This document shows, piece after piece, positions 26,601 through 34,968 of a stretch of DNA of 64,000 nt (position 1 is its first letter; every line of letters starts with the position of its first letter). Origin of the DNA: Bifidobacterium pullorum subsp. saeculare (GTDB lineage: Bacteria > Actinomycetota > Actinomycetes > Actinomycetales > Bifidobacteriaceae). The notes beneath the pieces were generated by a model. It saw only the letters and a list, made by a program, of their open reading frames with translations, was not told where the DNA came from and did not search any database. The position numbers and the translations under genes are program-made. The DNA is taken from contig NZ_JACLYU010000001.1 of the NCBI RefSeq assembly GCF_016899725.1, positions 62,001 to 126,000 of the forward strand. Reading direction: 5' to 3'.

Positions 26601-27355
26601 ACGACACGGCCGCCGCGTTCCGCCGCGCGGGCGCCGAGGCGACCACGCTGGTGGTCAACAACCTCACGCCGCAGGCCGTGGCCGAGTCCACGCACGCGCT
26701 GGCCGAGGCGATCCGCGGCTCGCAGATTGTGATGATCCCCGGAGGCTTCTCCGGCGGCGACGAGCCGGACGGCTCCGCCAAGTTCATCACCGCGTTCTTC
26801 CGCGCCCCCGAGGTGACGGAGGCGGTGCGCGACCTGCTCAGGAACCGCGACGGCCTCATGCTCGGCATCTGCAACGGCTTCCAGGCGCTCATCAAGCTGG
26901 GCCTGGTGCCGTTCGGCGACATCGTGGACGCGACCGAGGGCAGCCCGACGCTGACCTTCAACACGATCGGCCGCCACCAGAGCCGCCTGGTGCGCACGCG
27001 CGTGGCCTCCGACCTGTCCCCGTGGCTGGCGAAGACCGCTGTGGGCGACGTGCACACGGTGGCGATCTCGCACGGCGAGGGCCGCTTCGTCGCCTCGCCC
27101 GAGACTCTGGCGCAGCTCAAGGCCAATGGCCAGATCGCCACGCAGTACGTGGACGAGGCGGGCGTGCCGGGCATGGACCTGGACGTCAACCCGAACGGCT
27201 CGCTGCTCGCCGTCGAGGGCATCACCAGCCCGGACGGCCGCGTGTTCGGCAAGATGGGCCACTCGGAGCGCGCCGGCGAGAACCTGTACCGCAACGTGCC
27301 GGGCAACACCTACCAGCCGCTGTTTGAGGCGGGCGTCGAGTACTTCGCCGCCTGA
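23606..27355 (+). CDS. purL: Phosphoribosylformylglycinamidine synthase, large single-chain type
   Basis: The 1249-residue protein combines the synthetase and glutaminase activities that Gram-positives usually split among PurL, PurQ and PurS. The N-terminal PurS-like domain (MVYRVYVEKKPGFDVEARQL) is followed by two AIRS-type ATP domains with TYWSDHCRHTTFGTEL and KNETHNHPTEIEPFGGAATC, and a C-terminal class I amidotransferase with nucleophile C1089 in LGICNGFQ and a downstream catalytic His in SHGEGRF. It converts FGAR, ATP and glutamine to FGAM. It is intact. Confidence 0.95.
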   Translation: MVYRVYVEKKPGFDVEARQLADELTTILGISALTGVRIVNRYDVEGISADLFERTVPTVFSEPPVDTVSFDLPDFGGDQVFATEYLPGQFDQRADSASECIQLISQGERPAVRSAKVYALAGELSEADVEAIKRYVINPVESREASLAARETLKTAVPTPGKVEVIDGFRDMDAAAAARFIDERGLAMDLADLEFCQAYFREQRRDPTITEIRVIDTYWSDHCRHTTFGTELTDVAIDDATVQAAFQRYLKLRQELGREAKPVCLMDMGTIGAKWLKANGVLTGLDESEEINACTVKAKVDVNGEQQDWLFLFKNETHNHPTEIEPFGGAATCIGGCIRDPLSGRSYVYQAMRVTGAGDPTVPVSETLKGKLPQRKIVTTAAAGYSSYGNQIGLATGQVNELYHPGYVAKRMEVGAVVAATPADHVRRETPAPGDRLILLGGRTGRDGIGGATGASKAHNVESLELDGAEVQKGNAPVERKLQRLFRRGDACRLIKRCNDFGAGGVSVACGEIADGLTIDLNAVPKKYEGLDGTELAISESQERMAVDVAADDVEEFLGYAREENLDATVIGTVTEDPRMVMSWNGDEIVNLTRAFLASNGAPKHQAVHVEAQGTYEVPATWRTGTLAERMHALVTDLNVASNKGLAERFDSTIGAATVLMPFGGARQLTPTQAMVAKLPVDGETTTASAMAWGFNPYLMSADQFTGAYLSVVESLAKLVATGFEHEKAYLSFQEYFEKLRDDPERWGKPMAAVLGALMAQIDLGAGAIGGKDSMSGSFEDLDVPPTLVSFAVALGDARRAVSPEFKGAGHRVFRIAPRYRADGLTPEPEALLETFALVESLTESGVALAVSTPGYGATAEALFRMTLGNRIGLTLDPAIAADDLFRPAYGSFLVELKDLERIPAASNLVEVGQIGETTEAYELAACGETLDLARVQEDWESGIESVFPYRSRSVDPADEGRTVEALSFAAPTKHVYAGGPVARPRVVIPVFPGTNCEYDTAAAFRRAGAEATTLVVNNLTPQAVAESTHALAEAIRGSQIVMIPGGFSGGDEPDGSAKFITAFFRAPEVTEAVRDLLRNRDGLMLGICNGFQALIKLGLVPFGDIVDATEGSPTLTFNTIGRHQSRLVRTRVASDLSPWLAKTAVGDVHTVAISHGEGRFVASPETLAQLKANGQIATQYVDEAGVPGMDLDVNPNGSLLAVEGITSPDGRVFGKMGHSERAGENLYRNVPGNTYQPLFEAGVEYFAA

Positions 27356-27367
27356 CGGGCGGAGTCC

Positions 27368-27407
27368 CGGCGCGGCGGCGGCGCCATGGTGCGCCGCCGC
27401 CGCGCCG
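27368..27407 (+). terminator. Hairpin terminator after purL
   Basis: A perfect 17-bp GC-only stem (27368-27384 and 27391-27407) with loop CATGGT follows the purL stop by 12 bases. It lacks a T tract. Confidence 0.6.
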
Positions 27408-27471
27408 CATCACACAGGGCGGGCACCTTCCGCGATACGGCGGACACGCGGAGGGGAGCCCGCCCGCGCCC

Positions 27472-27477
27472 TACAAT
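27472..27477 (+). promoter_or_regulatory. -10 element of leaderless zwf
   Basis: TACAAT, nearly the perfect -10 consensus, lies exactly 7 bases before the ATG at 27485, with no ribosome site. It sets the zwf start and rejects the longer frame from 27386. Confidence 0.65.
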
Positions 27478-27484
27478 GGGCGCT

Positions 27485-29044
27485 ATGAGCCAATCCCCAA
27501 CCACCGCGCCCGCGGAACAGCCGTGGGCCAATCCGCTGCGCGACCCGCGCGACCTGCGCCTGCCGCGCATCGCGGGCCCCTGCGGCATCGTGATCTTCGG
27601 CGTGACCGGCGACCTGTCGCGCAAGAAGCTGCTGCCCGCCATCTACGACCTGGCCAACCGCGGCCTGCTGCCGCCGAGCTTCGGCTTGACCGGCTTCGCG
27701 CGGCGCGACTGGACAGAGGACCATTTCATCGAATTCGTGCGCGAGAACGTGATGGCCCACTGCCGCACCACCTTCCGCGAGGACACGTTCCGCCAGCTCG
27801 CCTCCGGCATCCGCTTTGTCCAGGGTTCCTTCGACGACCCGGCCGCCTTCGCGCGGCTGTCGGACACGGTCTCCGAACTCGACCGCCAGCGCGGCACCCG
27901 CGGCAACCACGCCTTCTACATGTCCGTGCCGCCTCGCGCCTTCCCGGTCGTCTCCCGCCAGCTGGCCGACTGCGGTCTGGCCAAGTCGGCCGACGGGGCA
28001 TGGCGCCGCGTGATCATCGAGAAGCCCTTCGGCCACGACCTGACCTCCGCCCGCGAGCTCGACCGCGTGGTCTCCGAGGTGTTCGACCCGTCCAGCGTGT
28101 TCCGCATCGACCACTACCTGGGCAAGGAAACCGTGCAGAACCTGCTGGCCCTGCGCTTCGCGAACATGATGTACGAGCCGATCTGGAACGCCAACTACGT
28201 GGACCATGTGCAGATCACCATGGCCGAGGACATCGGCGTGGCCGGCCGCGCCGGCTACTACGACGGCATCGGCGCCGCGCGCGACGTGATCCAGAACCAT
28301 CTGCTCCAGCTCATGGCGCTGACGGCCATGGAGGAGCCGGTGAGCTTCGCCGCCGCTGACCTGACGGCCGAGAAGACGAAGGTGCTCTCCGCCATCCGTC
28401 TGCCGCGCGACCTGGCGGCGCACACCGCGCGCGGCCAGTACGCGGCCGGCTGGCAGGGCTCCGAGGAGGTGTGCGGCTACCTCGACGAGGCCGGCATCGA
28501 CCCCGACTCCACCACCGAGACCTACGCGGCGATCCGCCTCGACGTGGACACGCGCCGTTGGGCCGGCGTGCCGTTCTACCTGCGCTGCGGCAAGCGGCTG
28601 GGCAAGCGTGTCACCGAGATCGCCGTCGTGTTCAAGCGCGCCCCGCATCTGCCGTTCGAATCCACCGCCACGCGCGAGCTCGGCAAGAACGCGATCGTGA
28701 TCCGCGTGCAGCCCGACGAGGGCGTCACCATGCGCTTCGGCGCCAAGGTACCCGGCGGCACCGCGATGGAGGTGCGCGACGTGTCGATGGACTTCAGCTA
28801 CGGCCGCTCCTTCACCGAAGGCTCGCCGGAGGCCTACGAGCGCCTGATCCTCGACGTGCTCCTCGGCGAGCCGCCGCTGTTCCCCACCACCCGCGAGGTG
28901 GAGCTCTCCTGGGAGATCCTCGACCCGATCGAGGAGTTCTGGTCCACGCTGGGCCAGCCGCAGCCGTACCGCGCCGGCACCTGGGGGCCGGCCGAGGCCG
29001 ACGAGATGCTCGCCCGCGACGGACGCCATTGGAGGATGCCATGA
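27485..29044 (+). CDS. zwf: Glucose-6-phosphate 1-dehydrogenase
   Basis: The 519-residue enzyme oxidises glucose 6-phosphate to 6-phosphogluconolactone with NADP+. The Rossmann motif GVTGDLSRKKL is at the N-terminus, and the active-site signature RIDHYLGKE places D209, H210 and K214. Length and domains are normal. It begins an operon with opcA and pgl, and its stop overlaps the opcA start (ATGA). Bifidobacteria use the fructose-6-phosphate phosphoketolase shunt for bulk carbon flow, so this branch probably serves NADPH and pentose supply. Confidence 0.95.
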   Translation: MSQSPTTAPAEQPWANPLRDPRDLRLPRIAGPCGIVIFGVTGDLSRKKLLPAIYDLANRGLLPPSFGLTGFARRDWTEDHFIEFVRENVMAHCRTTFREDTFRQLASGIRFVQGSFDDPAAFARLSDTVSELDRQRGTRGNHAFYMSVPPRAFPVVSRQLADCGLAKSADGAWRRVIIEKPFGHDLTSARELDRVVSEVFDPSSVFRIDHYLGKETVQNLLALRFANMMYEPIWNANYVDHVQITMAEDIGVAGRAGYYDGIGAARDVIQNHLLQLMALTAMEEPVSFAAADLTAEKTKVLSAIRLPRDLAAHTARGQYAAGWQGSEEVCGYLDEAGIDPDSTTETYAAIRLDVDTRRWAGVPFYLRCGKRLGKRVTEIAVVFKRAPHLPFESTATRELGKNAIVIRVQPDEGVTMRFGAKVPGGTAMEVRDVSMDFSYGRSFTEGSPEAYERLILDVLLGEPPLFPTTREVELSWEILDPIEEFWSTLGQPQPYRAGTWGPAEADEMLARDGRHWRMP

Positions 29045-30075
29045 TCATCACGATGCGCAACACCGACACCGCCGCCATCGCGCGCAAAATCGACGAATTG
29101 CACGAGGAACGTGGCGAGGCGGCGCTGGGCCGCGTCCTGACGCTGCTCATCGCCACCGACGAAGGCGGGCTGGAACACGCCCTGGCGTTGGCCAACGGCG
29201 CCAGCCGCGAGCATCCCTGCCGCGTCATCGCCGTCGTACCGCAGTCCGGCAAGCAGACCGCCCGGGCCGGCGACGCCGAGCCGGCGGCCGTCGATCCCGA
29301 ACGCGAGGCCGAGGCCAACGGCACCGACGCGAACGGCAACCCGCTGCACAGCCGCGGCCACGACCGCAACCTGGACGCCGAGGTGCGCTTCGGCGCGGAC
29401 GCCGGCGCCGGCGAGATCATTGTGCTGCGCCCGCGCGGTGGCCTCGTCCACCACCCGGACACGCTGGTCATCCCGCTGCTCGTGCCGGACGCGCCCGTCG
29501 TCGCCTGGTGGCCCACCGAGGCGCCGGCCAATCCGAAAACCGACCTGCTGGGGGCGATGGCCCGCCGCCGCATCACCGACGCGATGCGCTCGGCCAACCC
29601 GTGGCGCACCTTCGACGACCTGAGGCGCAACTGGTCCAGCCAGAACATCGACATGGCCTGGACCCGGCTCACCGTCTGGCGCGCGATGACCGCCACCATG
29701 CTCGACCAGCCGCCGCACCTGCCCGTCATCGCCGCCAAGGTGAGCGGGCCGAAGGACTACCTGTCGCTCAACATGCTCGCCGCCTGGTTGCGGCTCAAAC
29801 TCGGCGTGTCCGTGAGCATCGAGGACGTGCCCGGCGCCCAGGCCGTCACCGGCGTGTATCTGACCCGGGTGGACGGCGTGCTCTCGCTCGAACGCCCCTC
29901 CGTGGAGCAGGGCGTCGCCACGATCAGCATGCCCGGCCAGGCGCCGCAGACCATCTCCGTGCCCGCGCGCACGCTGCAGGAATGCCTGAGCGAGGAACTG
30001 CGTCGCCTCGACCCCGACGAGGTGTACGCCGAGGTTATCACCCGCGGCTGGGACCTCATCCACCCCGCCGAATGA
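29041..30075 (+). CDS. opcA: OpcA, glucose-6-phosphate dehydrogenase assembly protein
   Basis: The 344-residue protein matches the OpcA family, which allosterically activates or assembles G6PDH in actinobacteria and cyanobacteria. The conserved central block PVVAWWPTEAPANP is present, followed by ITDAMRS and the C-terminal domain. Its ATG overlaps the zwf stop by four bases, so it is translationally coupled to its partner. An acidic insert around residues 75-110 is low in complexity and may be a disordered loop. Confidence 0.92.
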   Translation: MIITMRNTDTAAIARKIDELHEERGEAALGRVLTLLIATDEGGLEHALALANGASREHPCRVIAVVPQSGKQTARAGDAEPAAVDPEREAEANGTDANGNPLHSRGHDRNLDAEVRFGADAGAGEIIVLRPRGGLVHHPDTLVIPLLVPDAPVVAWWPTEAPANPKTDLLGAMARRRITDAMRSANPWRTFDDLRRNWSSQNIDMAWTRLTVWRAMTATMLDQPPHLPVIAAKVSGPKDYLSLNMLAAWLRLKLGVSVSIEDVPGAQAVTGVYLTRVDGVLSLERPSVEQGVATISMPGQAPQTISVPARTLQECLSEELRRLDPDEVYAEVITRGWDLIHPAE

Positions 30076-30113
30076 CGCCCGCGGGAATCCACGCCACAAC
30101 GGAAAGGAACACC

Positions 30114-30917
30114 ATGGTTGAACGCCGACTCCTCGTCTACCCCGACCCGGTCACGCTGGCCGAGGCCGTCGCCGCGCGCACATTGCTTGTCATCGCCGAC
30201 ACGTTCGCCGCACCCGGCCACAGCCGCTTCGACATGGCGGTGACCGGTGGCACCGACGGCAACCGCGTGCTCGCCGCCATCGGCCGGTCGCCGCTGGCCC
30301 AGGCCGTCGACTGGTCGCGTGTGCACTTCTGGTGGGGCGACGAACGCTTCGTGCCCGCCGGCGACGCCGACCGCAACGCCGGCCAGGCCCGTCGTGAGCT
30401 GCTGGACGCGCTGGTCGCCGACGGCCGCCTGCCCGAGGCGAACATCCATGAGATGCCCGCCGACCCGCGGCCGGCGGCCGCCATCGCCGCCGCCAGTCCT
30501 GAGGAGACCGACCGCATGCTCGCCGACGCCGCCGAGGCCTACCGGCTCGAGCTGACGGATCAGCTGGGGGAGCGGCCGCGCCTTGACCTCGCCCAGTTCG
30601 GCATGGGGCCGGACGCGCATTACGCCTCCCTGTTCCCCGGACTGCCGCAGATCGGCATCGGCGACCCGCATGTGCTGGTCGCCGGCGTGCGCGACTCGCC
30701 CAAGCCGCCGCCGCTGCGCCTGACGCTCACCGCGCCGATGATCGCCGCCTCGTGCCGCACCTGGGTGTTCACCTCCGGCCTGCGCAAGGCCGACGCCGTG
30801 GCCCGCGCCCTCGCGGCGCCATGCGATCCCGGGGCGCCGGTGTCCTGCGCCGACGCCGAGGACGAGCTGCTGTGGATGGTCGACACCGAGGCCGCCAGCC
30901 GGCTCGACCGGGACTGA
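30114..30917 (+). CDS. pgl: 6-phosphogluconolactonase
   Basis: The 267-residue DevB-type enzyme hydrolyses 6-phosphogluconolactone to 6-phosphogluconate. The N-terminal AVTGGTDGNRVL is the phosphate-binding loop, VHFWWGDERFVP is the family signature, and FGMGPDAHYASLFPG holds the catalytic region (families usually have GxGxDGHxASLFP, here G-P-D-A-H). GGAAAGGA lies 5 bases before the ATG. It is the third gene of the zwf-opcA-pgl operon and converges on gnd. Confidence 0.92.
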   Translation: MVERRLLVYPDPVTLAEAVAARTLLVIADTFAAPGHSRFDMAVTGGTDGNRVLAAIGRSPLAQAVDWSRVHFWWGDERFVPAGDADRNAGQARRELLDALVADGRLPEANIHEMPADPRPAAAIAAASPEETDRMLADAAEAYRLELTDQLGERPRLDLAQFGMGPDAHYASLFPGLPQIGIGDPHVLVAGVRDSPKPPPLRLTLTAPMIAASCRTWVFTSGLRKADAVARALAAPCDPGAPVSCADAEDELLWMVDTEAASRLDRD

Positions 30918-30933
30918 CGGCCTCGGCGGTGGA

Positions 30934-32388
30934 TCAGGATTCCTTGATCTCCGGGCGGTCCTTTTCCGCCCACAACGTGTGGAAGACGCCGGGTTCGTCG
31001 ACGCGCTGGTAGGTATGGGCGCCGAAGTAGTCGCGCTGGCCCTGGATGAGGCAGGCGGGCAGGCGCTTGGAGCGCAGGCCGTCGAAGTACGCCAGCGAGG
31101 AGGAGAACACCGGCACCGGAATGCCGAAGTTCACCGCGCGGGACACCACGCGCCGCCACGAGTGGTCGGCCGTTTCCAGCGCGTCCTTGAAATACGGCGC
31201 GAACAGCAGCGAGACGTTGGCCTCGCCCGACTCGAAGGCGTCGGAGATGCGGTTGAGGAACTTCGCGCGGATGATGCAGCCGCCGCGCCAGATGCGCGCC
31301 ACGGCCGCCAGGTCGATGTCCCAGCCGTAGGCCTTGGCCGCGGCCTGGATCTCGTTGAAGCCCTGCGCGTAGGCCACGATCTTCGAGGCGTACAGCGCCT
31401 CGCGGATGTTGTTGACGAAGGCCTGGCGCTCCTCCAGCGGCATGCCCTCCAGTCCGGAGCGGCCCACCTGGAAGTCCTGCTTCTGGGCCTCCTCGCGCAG
31501 CTCGGTTTGGTCGGACAGGCCGCGGGCGAACACCGCCTCGCTGATGCCGGTGACTGGCACGGCCAGGTCGAGCGCCGACTGCACGGTCCACGTGCCGGTG
31601 CCCTTCATGCCCGCATGGTCCACGATCACGTCCACCAGCGGCTTGCCGGTCTTCTTGTCCTTCTCGTGGAGGATGTCCGCGGTGATCTCGATGAGATAGG
31701 AGTTGAGTTCGGTGGCGTTCCACGCCTCGAACACGTCGGCGATCTCCTCGGCGGTCATGCCCAGGCCCCGGCGCATGAGGTCGTAGCTTTCCGCGATGAG
31801 CTGCATATCCGAATACTCGATGCCGTTGTGCACCATCTTGACGAAGTGCCCGGCGCCGTTCTCGCCGATATGCGCGACGCACGGCTTGCCCTCCGCCTTC
31901 GCGGCGATGGATTCGAAGATCGGCTTGAGTGCCTTCCAGCTTTCCTCGCTGCCGCCGGGCATCATGGACGGGCCCTTGAGCGCGCCCTCCTCGCCGCCGG
32001 ACACACCGCAGCCCACGAAGTGCAGGCCGCGGGCGCTGATCGCCTTCTCGCGGCGGATTGTGTCCGGGAAGTGGGCGTTGCCGGCGTCCACGATGATGTC
32101 GCCCGGCTCCATGAGGTCCGCGAGCTGATCGATCATCGTGTCGGTCGGCGCCCCGGCCTTGACCATGATGATCGCCACGCGCGGCTTGGCCAGGCTCGCG
32201 ACGAACTCCGCCAGCGTCTTCGCGGGGAAGAACTCGCCTTCGTCGCCATGCTCGGCCATGAGCTTCTCGGTGCGCGCGTACGTGCGGTTGAACACCGCCA
32301 CCTTGTTGCCATGGTACGCCAGGTTGCGCGCGAGGCTGCCGCCCATCGCGGCCAGGCCGACGACGCCGACGTTTGCTTCAGCGGTCAT
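30934..32388 (-). CDS. gnd: 6-phosphogluconate dehydrogenase, full-length NADP type
   Basis: The 484-residue enzyme oxidatively decarboxylates 6-phosphogluconate to ribulose 5-phosphate. It has the Rossmann motif GLAAMGGSLARN, NRT at the end of the second strand (NADP-type), the signature VGCGVSGGEEGA and the catalytic GAGHFVKMVHNGIEYSDM. Length is classical, unlike the short paralogue at 908-1801. GGAGGGA precedes the ATG. It converges with pgl, 16 bases apart, completing the oxidative pentose phosphate set. Confidence 0.95.
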   Translation of the reverse strand: MTAEANVGVVGLAAMGGSLARNLAYHGNKVAVFNRTYARTEKLMAEHGDEGEFFPAKTLAEFVASLAKPRVAIIMVKAGAPTDTMIDQLADLMEPGDIIVDAGNAHFPDTIRREKAISARGLHFVGCGVSGGEEGALKGPSMMPGGSEESWKALKPIFESIAAKAEGKPCVAHIGENGAGHFVKMVHNGIEYSDMQLIAESYDLMRRGLGMTAEEIADVFEAWNATELNSYLIEITADILHEKDKKTGKPLVDVIVDHAGMKGTGTWTVQSALDLAVPVTGISEAVFARGLSDQTELREEAQKQDFQVGRSGLEGMPLEERQAFVNNIREALYASKIVAYAQGFNEIQAAAKAYGWDIDLAAVARIWRGGCIIRAKFLNRISDAFESGEANVSLLFAPYFKDALETADHSWRRVVSRAVNFGIPVPVFSSSLAYFDGLRSKRLPACLIQGQRDYFGAHTYQRVDEPGVFHTLWAEKDRPEIKES

Positions 32389-32468
32389 TGCTTCCCTCCA
32401 TTGAGATCGGGATGAGACTGTACGGTTCCACAGTCTATCCCCGCGGCGTCCGATGAGGCCGGATCAGA

Positions 32469-33722
32469 TCAGATGACGTCGATATGCAGCCGGCTCGCCA
32501 CCTCGGCCGCCTTGCCACGCGCCTCCTTGGCCGAGCCGCCGGTGGACAGGGCCACGGCCATGCGCCGGTGCCCGTGCACCTCGGGTTTCGCGAAGATGCG
32601 CAGGTCCGCGTCCGGGGCGGCCAGCGCCTGCGCCACGCCGGTGAACACGGCCTCGCCGTCGCCCTCCACGACGATGGCATGGCTGGCGGCGGTGCGGCCC
32701 TGGGGCAGCGCCAACGCCACATGGCCCTCCGTCACCGGCAGACCCAGGATCGCGCGCGCATGCAACGCGAACTCACTCAACCGCTGGGAGGCCATCGTCA
32801 CCATGCCCGTGTCATGCGGGCGTGGAGAGACCTCGTTGAACAGCACCGAACCGTCGGTGAGCACGAACAGCTCCACGCCGAACACGCCCCAGCCGGTCTC
32901 GCCATGGGCCCGCGCCTCGGCGACCAGCCCCTCGACGGCGCGACGCGCGATGCGATGCGCCTCGTCGAGCACGCCGGCCGGGCAGACGGCCGGCTGCCAG
33001 GATTCGCGATAATCGCCGCTCTCCTGGCGCTGACCGATCGGCGCGCAGGTCACGATGCCGGCCGACGAGCTCACCGTCAGCATCGTCAGCTCGTAGTCGA
33101 GCGGGGCGAGCGCCTCCACGATGACGCGGGAGACATCGCCCTCGTCATGGGCGCGGCGGCCCTCCTGCGCCTCCGTCCACGCGGCGTCGATCGCGGCGGC
33201 GTCACGCACCACGGACTGGCCGTGGCCGGAGGAGCTCATCACCGGCTTGACCACGCACGGGTAGCCGACGGCGGCCGCGCCCTCGCGCAGCTGCTCGGGC
33301 GTGCCGGCGAAACGGTACGGGGTGGTCGGCAGGCCCAGCGTCTCATGCGCGAGCACCCGCAGACGCTCGCGGTCCATGCAGATGGCGGCGATGCCGGCCG
33401 AGGGCACCACCTGCGCACCCGCGGCGGCGGCGCCGGCCAGCTCCGCCGTCGCGATGGCCTCCACCTCCGGCACGATGATGTCCGGCCGCACCTCGGCGAA
33501 CAGCGCGCGCAGCTGGTCCGGATCGGCCATGTCGAGCACGCGGGCCTCGTGCGCCACCTGCTGCGCGGGCGCGCCGGCGTACGAGTCGGCCGCGCACACC
33601 CACGCGCCGAGGCGCATGAGCTCGATGGCCACCTCCTTGCCGAGTTCGCCGGCGCCGAGGAACAGCACGCGGGTGGGACGGGATCCGAGGGGAGTGCCCA
33701 GCGGGCGGTCGAAGTCTGTCAT
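32469..33722 (-). CDS. purT: Formate-dependent GAR transformylase
   Basis: The 417-residue ATP-grasp enzyme formylates GAR with formate and ATP, bypassing the folate-dependent PurN. It begins GTPLG and then LFLGAGELGKEVAIELMRLG, contains CVVKPVMSSSGHGQS, the ATP loop, and EVSPRPHDTGMVT, all diagnostic of PurT rather than PurK. A 10-residue basic insert lies near residue 180. The ATG at 33722 is chosen because CACAAT is 7 bases upstream. Bifidobacteria make formate, which would supply it. Confidence 0.93.
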   Translation of the reverse strand: MTDFDRPLGTPLGSRPTRVLFLGAGELGKEVAIELMRLGAWVCAADSYAGAPAQQVAHEARVLDMADPDQLRALFAEVRPDIIVPEVEAIATAELAGAAAAGAQVVPSAGIAAICMDRERLRVLAHETLGLPTTPYRFAGTPEQLREGAAAVGYPCVVKPVMSSSGHGQSVVRDAAAIDAAWTEAQEGRRAHDEGDVSRVIVEALAPLDYELTMLTVSSSAGIVTCAPIGQRQESGDYRESWQPAVCPAGVLDEAHRIARRAVEGLVAEARAHGETGWGVFGVELFVLTDGSVLFNEVSPRPHDTGMVTMASQRLSEFALHARAILGLPVTEGHVALALPQGRTAASHAIVVEGDGEAVFTGVAQALAAPDADLRIFAKPEVHGHRRMAVALSTGGSAKEARGKAAEVASRLHIDVI

Positions 33723-33729
33723 GCCCACC

Positions 33730-33735
33730 ATTGTG
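33730..33735 (-). promoter_or_regulatory. -10 element of leaderless purT
   Basis: CACAAT on the minus strand ends 7 bases before the purT ATG. It is divergent from the leaderless promoter at 33785 with only 50 bases between. Confidence 0.5.
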
Positions 33736-33784
33736 CCACGCGCGCCGCCGCGGCCCGGCCTCCGGCTCGTCCTGGACGCGGCGG

Positions 33785-33790
33785 TACGAT
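33785..33790 (+). promoter_or_regulatory. -10 element of leaderless glycosyltransferase
   Basis: TACGAT lies 6 bases before the ATG at 33797 with no ribosome site, so a leaderless mRNA is likely. Confidence 0.5.
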
Positions 33791-33796
33791 GAACCA

Positions 33797-34960
33797 ATGC
33801 GTGAGAACGAGAACGAGCGGCGCATCGACGGTCCGCTGACCATCGCGCTGGTGGTGGACACCGTCGGCAACCAGGGCAACGGCACGTCGAATTCGGCGCT
33901 GCAATGGGCGCAGGAGTTGGAGCGGCAGGGGCACCATGTGCGCCTGGTGGGCGTGGGCGCCCCTGAGTACCCGGCGCGCGTGAACAAGGTGCCGCTGGTC
34001 TCCTGGGTCGCCGCCAAGCAGCAGATGCAGTTCGCCGAGCCGAGCGACACGCTGTTCCGCGCCGCCTTCGCCGGCTGCGACGTCGTGCACATCTACATGC
34101 CTTTCAAATTCGGCCGGCACGCGGCCAAGGTCGCCCGCCGCATGGGCATCCCCGTGACGGCGGGCTTCCACCTGCAGCCGGAGAACGTGCTCTACTCGGC
34201 GGGCCCGTTGCGCTTCATCCCCGGCATGCAGAGCCTGCTGTACGCGCTGTTCCGCCACTGGCTGTACCGCAAGGTGGATCACATCCACGTGCCCACCGAG
34301 ATGACCGCCAGCCTGCTGCGCGGCCACGGCTACCAGGCCCGACTCCACGTCATCTCCAACGGCTATTCGACCCGGTTCACCGCCCGCGAGCCCCGCGACC
34401 CCGAGGCGGCGGCGCCGGTGCCGTTCCGCATCGTCGCCTCCGGCCGGCTGGCCCGAGAGAAGGACCAGGTCACGTTGGTCAAGGCCGTGGCGATGAGCCG
34501 GCACGCCTCGAACATCCAGCTCGTCATCGCCGGCACCGGCCCGCTCAAGCACTACCTCAAGTTCCGGGCCGGCTGGCTGCCCCGCCACGCCGAGATCGGC
34601 TTCCACCGCAACGCGGACATGCCGGCCCTGCTGCGCTCCTGCGACCTGTTCGTCCACTGCTCGATCGCGGACATCGAGTCCGTCAGCGTCATCGAGGCGA
34701 TGGCCTGCGGGCTGGTGCCGGTCATCGCCGCCTCCGAGCTGTCCGCCGCCAGCCAGTTCGCGCTGACGGACCGGTCGCTGTTCCCGGTGCGCGACGCGGC
34801 GATTCTGGCCAACCGCATCGACTGGTGGATCGACCATCCCGGCGAGCTGGCCCGCTGGGGCGCCGTGTACGGCGAACACACCAAGGAACATTATTCGGTG
34901 GAGGCCTCCGTGCACCGGTTCGTGGACATGGAGCGCGAGGCCATCGCCGACGCCGGCTGA
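33797..34960 (+). CDS. GT4-family glycosyltransferase
   Basis: The 387-residue GT-B-fold enzyme has an acceptor-side N-terminal domain opening with IALVVDTVGNQGNGTSN and a nucleotide-sugar C-terminal domain with ASGRLAREKDQVTLVKA. The GT4 EX7E motif is seen in ESVSVIEAMACGLVPV. Such proteins transfer sugars to lipids or polymers at the cytoplasmic face; the donor and acceptor cannot be read. Resemblance to diacylglycerol or mannosyl transferases is general. The gene stands alone and converges with ltaE, 8 bases apart. Confidence 0.85.
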   Translation: MRENENERRIDGPLTIALVVDTVGNQGNGTSNSALQWAQELERQGHHVRLVGVGAPEYPARVNKVPLVSWVAAKQQMQFAEPSDTLFRAAFAGCDVVHIYMPFKFGRHAAKVARRMGIPVTAGFHLQPENVLYSAGPLRFIPGMQSLLYALFRHWLYRKVDHIHVPTEMTASLLRGHGYQARLHVISNGYSTRFTAREPRDPEAAAPVPFRIVASGRLAREKDQVTLVKAVAMSRHASNIQLVIAGTGPLKHYLKFRAGWLPRHAEIGFHRNADMPALLRSCDLFVHCSIADIESVSVIEAMACGLVPVIAASELSAASQFALTDRSLFPVRDAAILANRIDWWIDHPGELARWGAVYGEHTKEHYSVEASVHRFVDMEREAIADAG

Positions 34961-34968
34961 CGCGTCCG

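Noticed and set aside
23495-27262. A 1255-codon minus-strand frame opposite purL
   Set aside because: It is a composition shadow of purL with His/Arg/Gly-rich translation and no recognisable domain. Similar shadows oppose carB, fusA and tuf.
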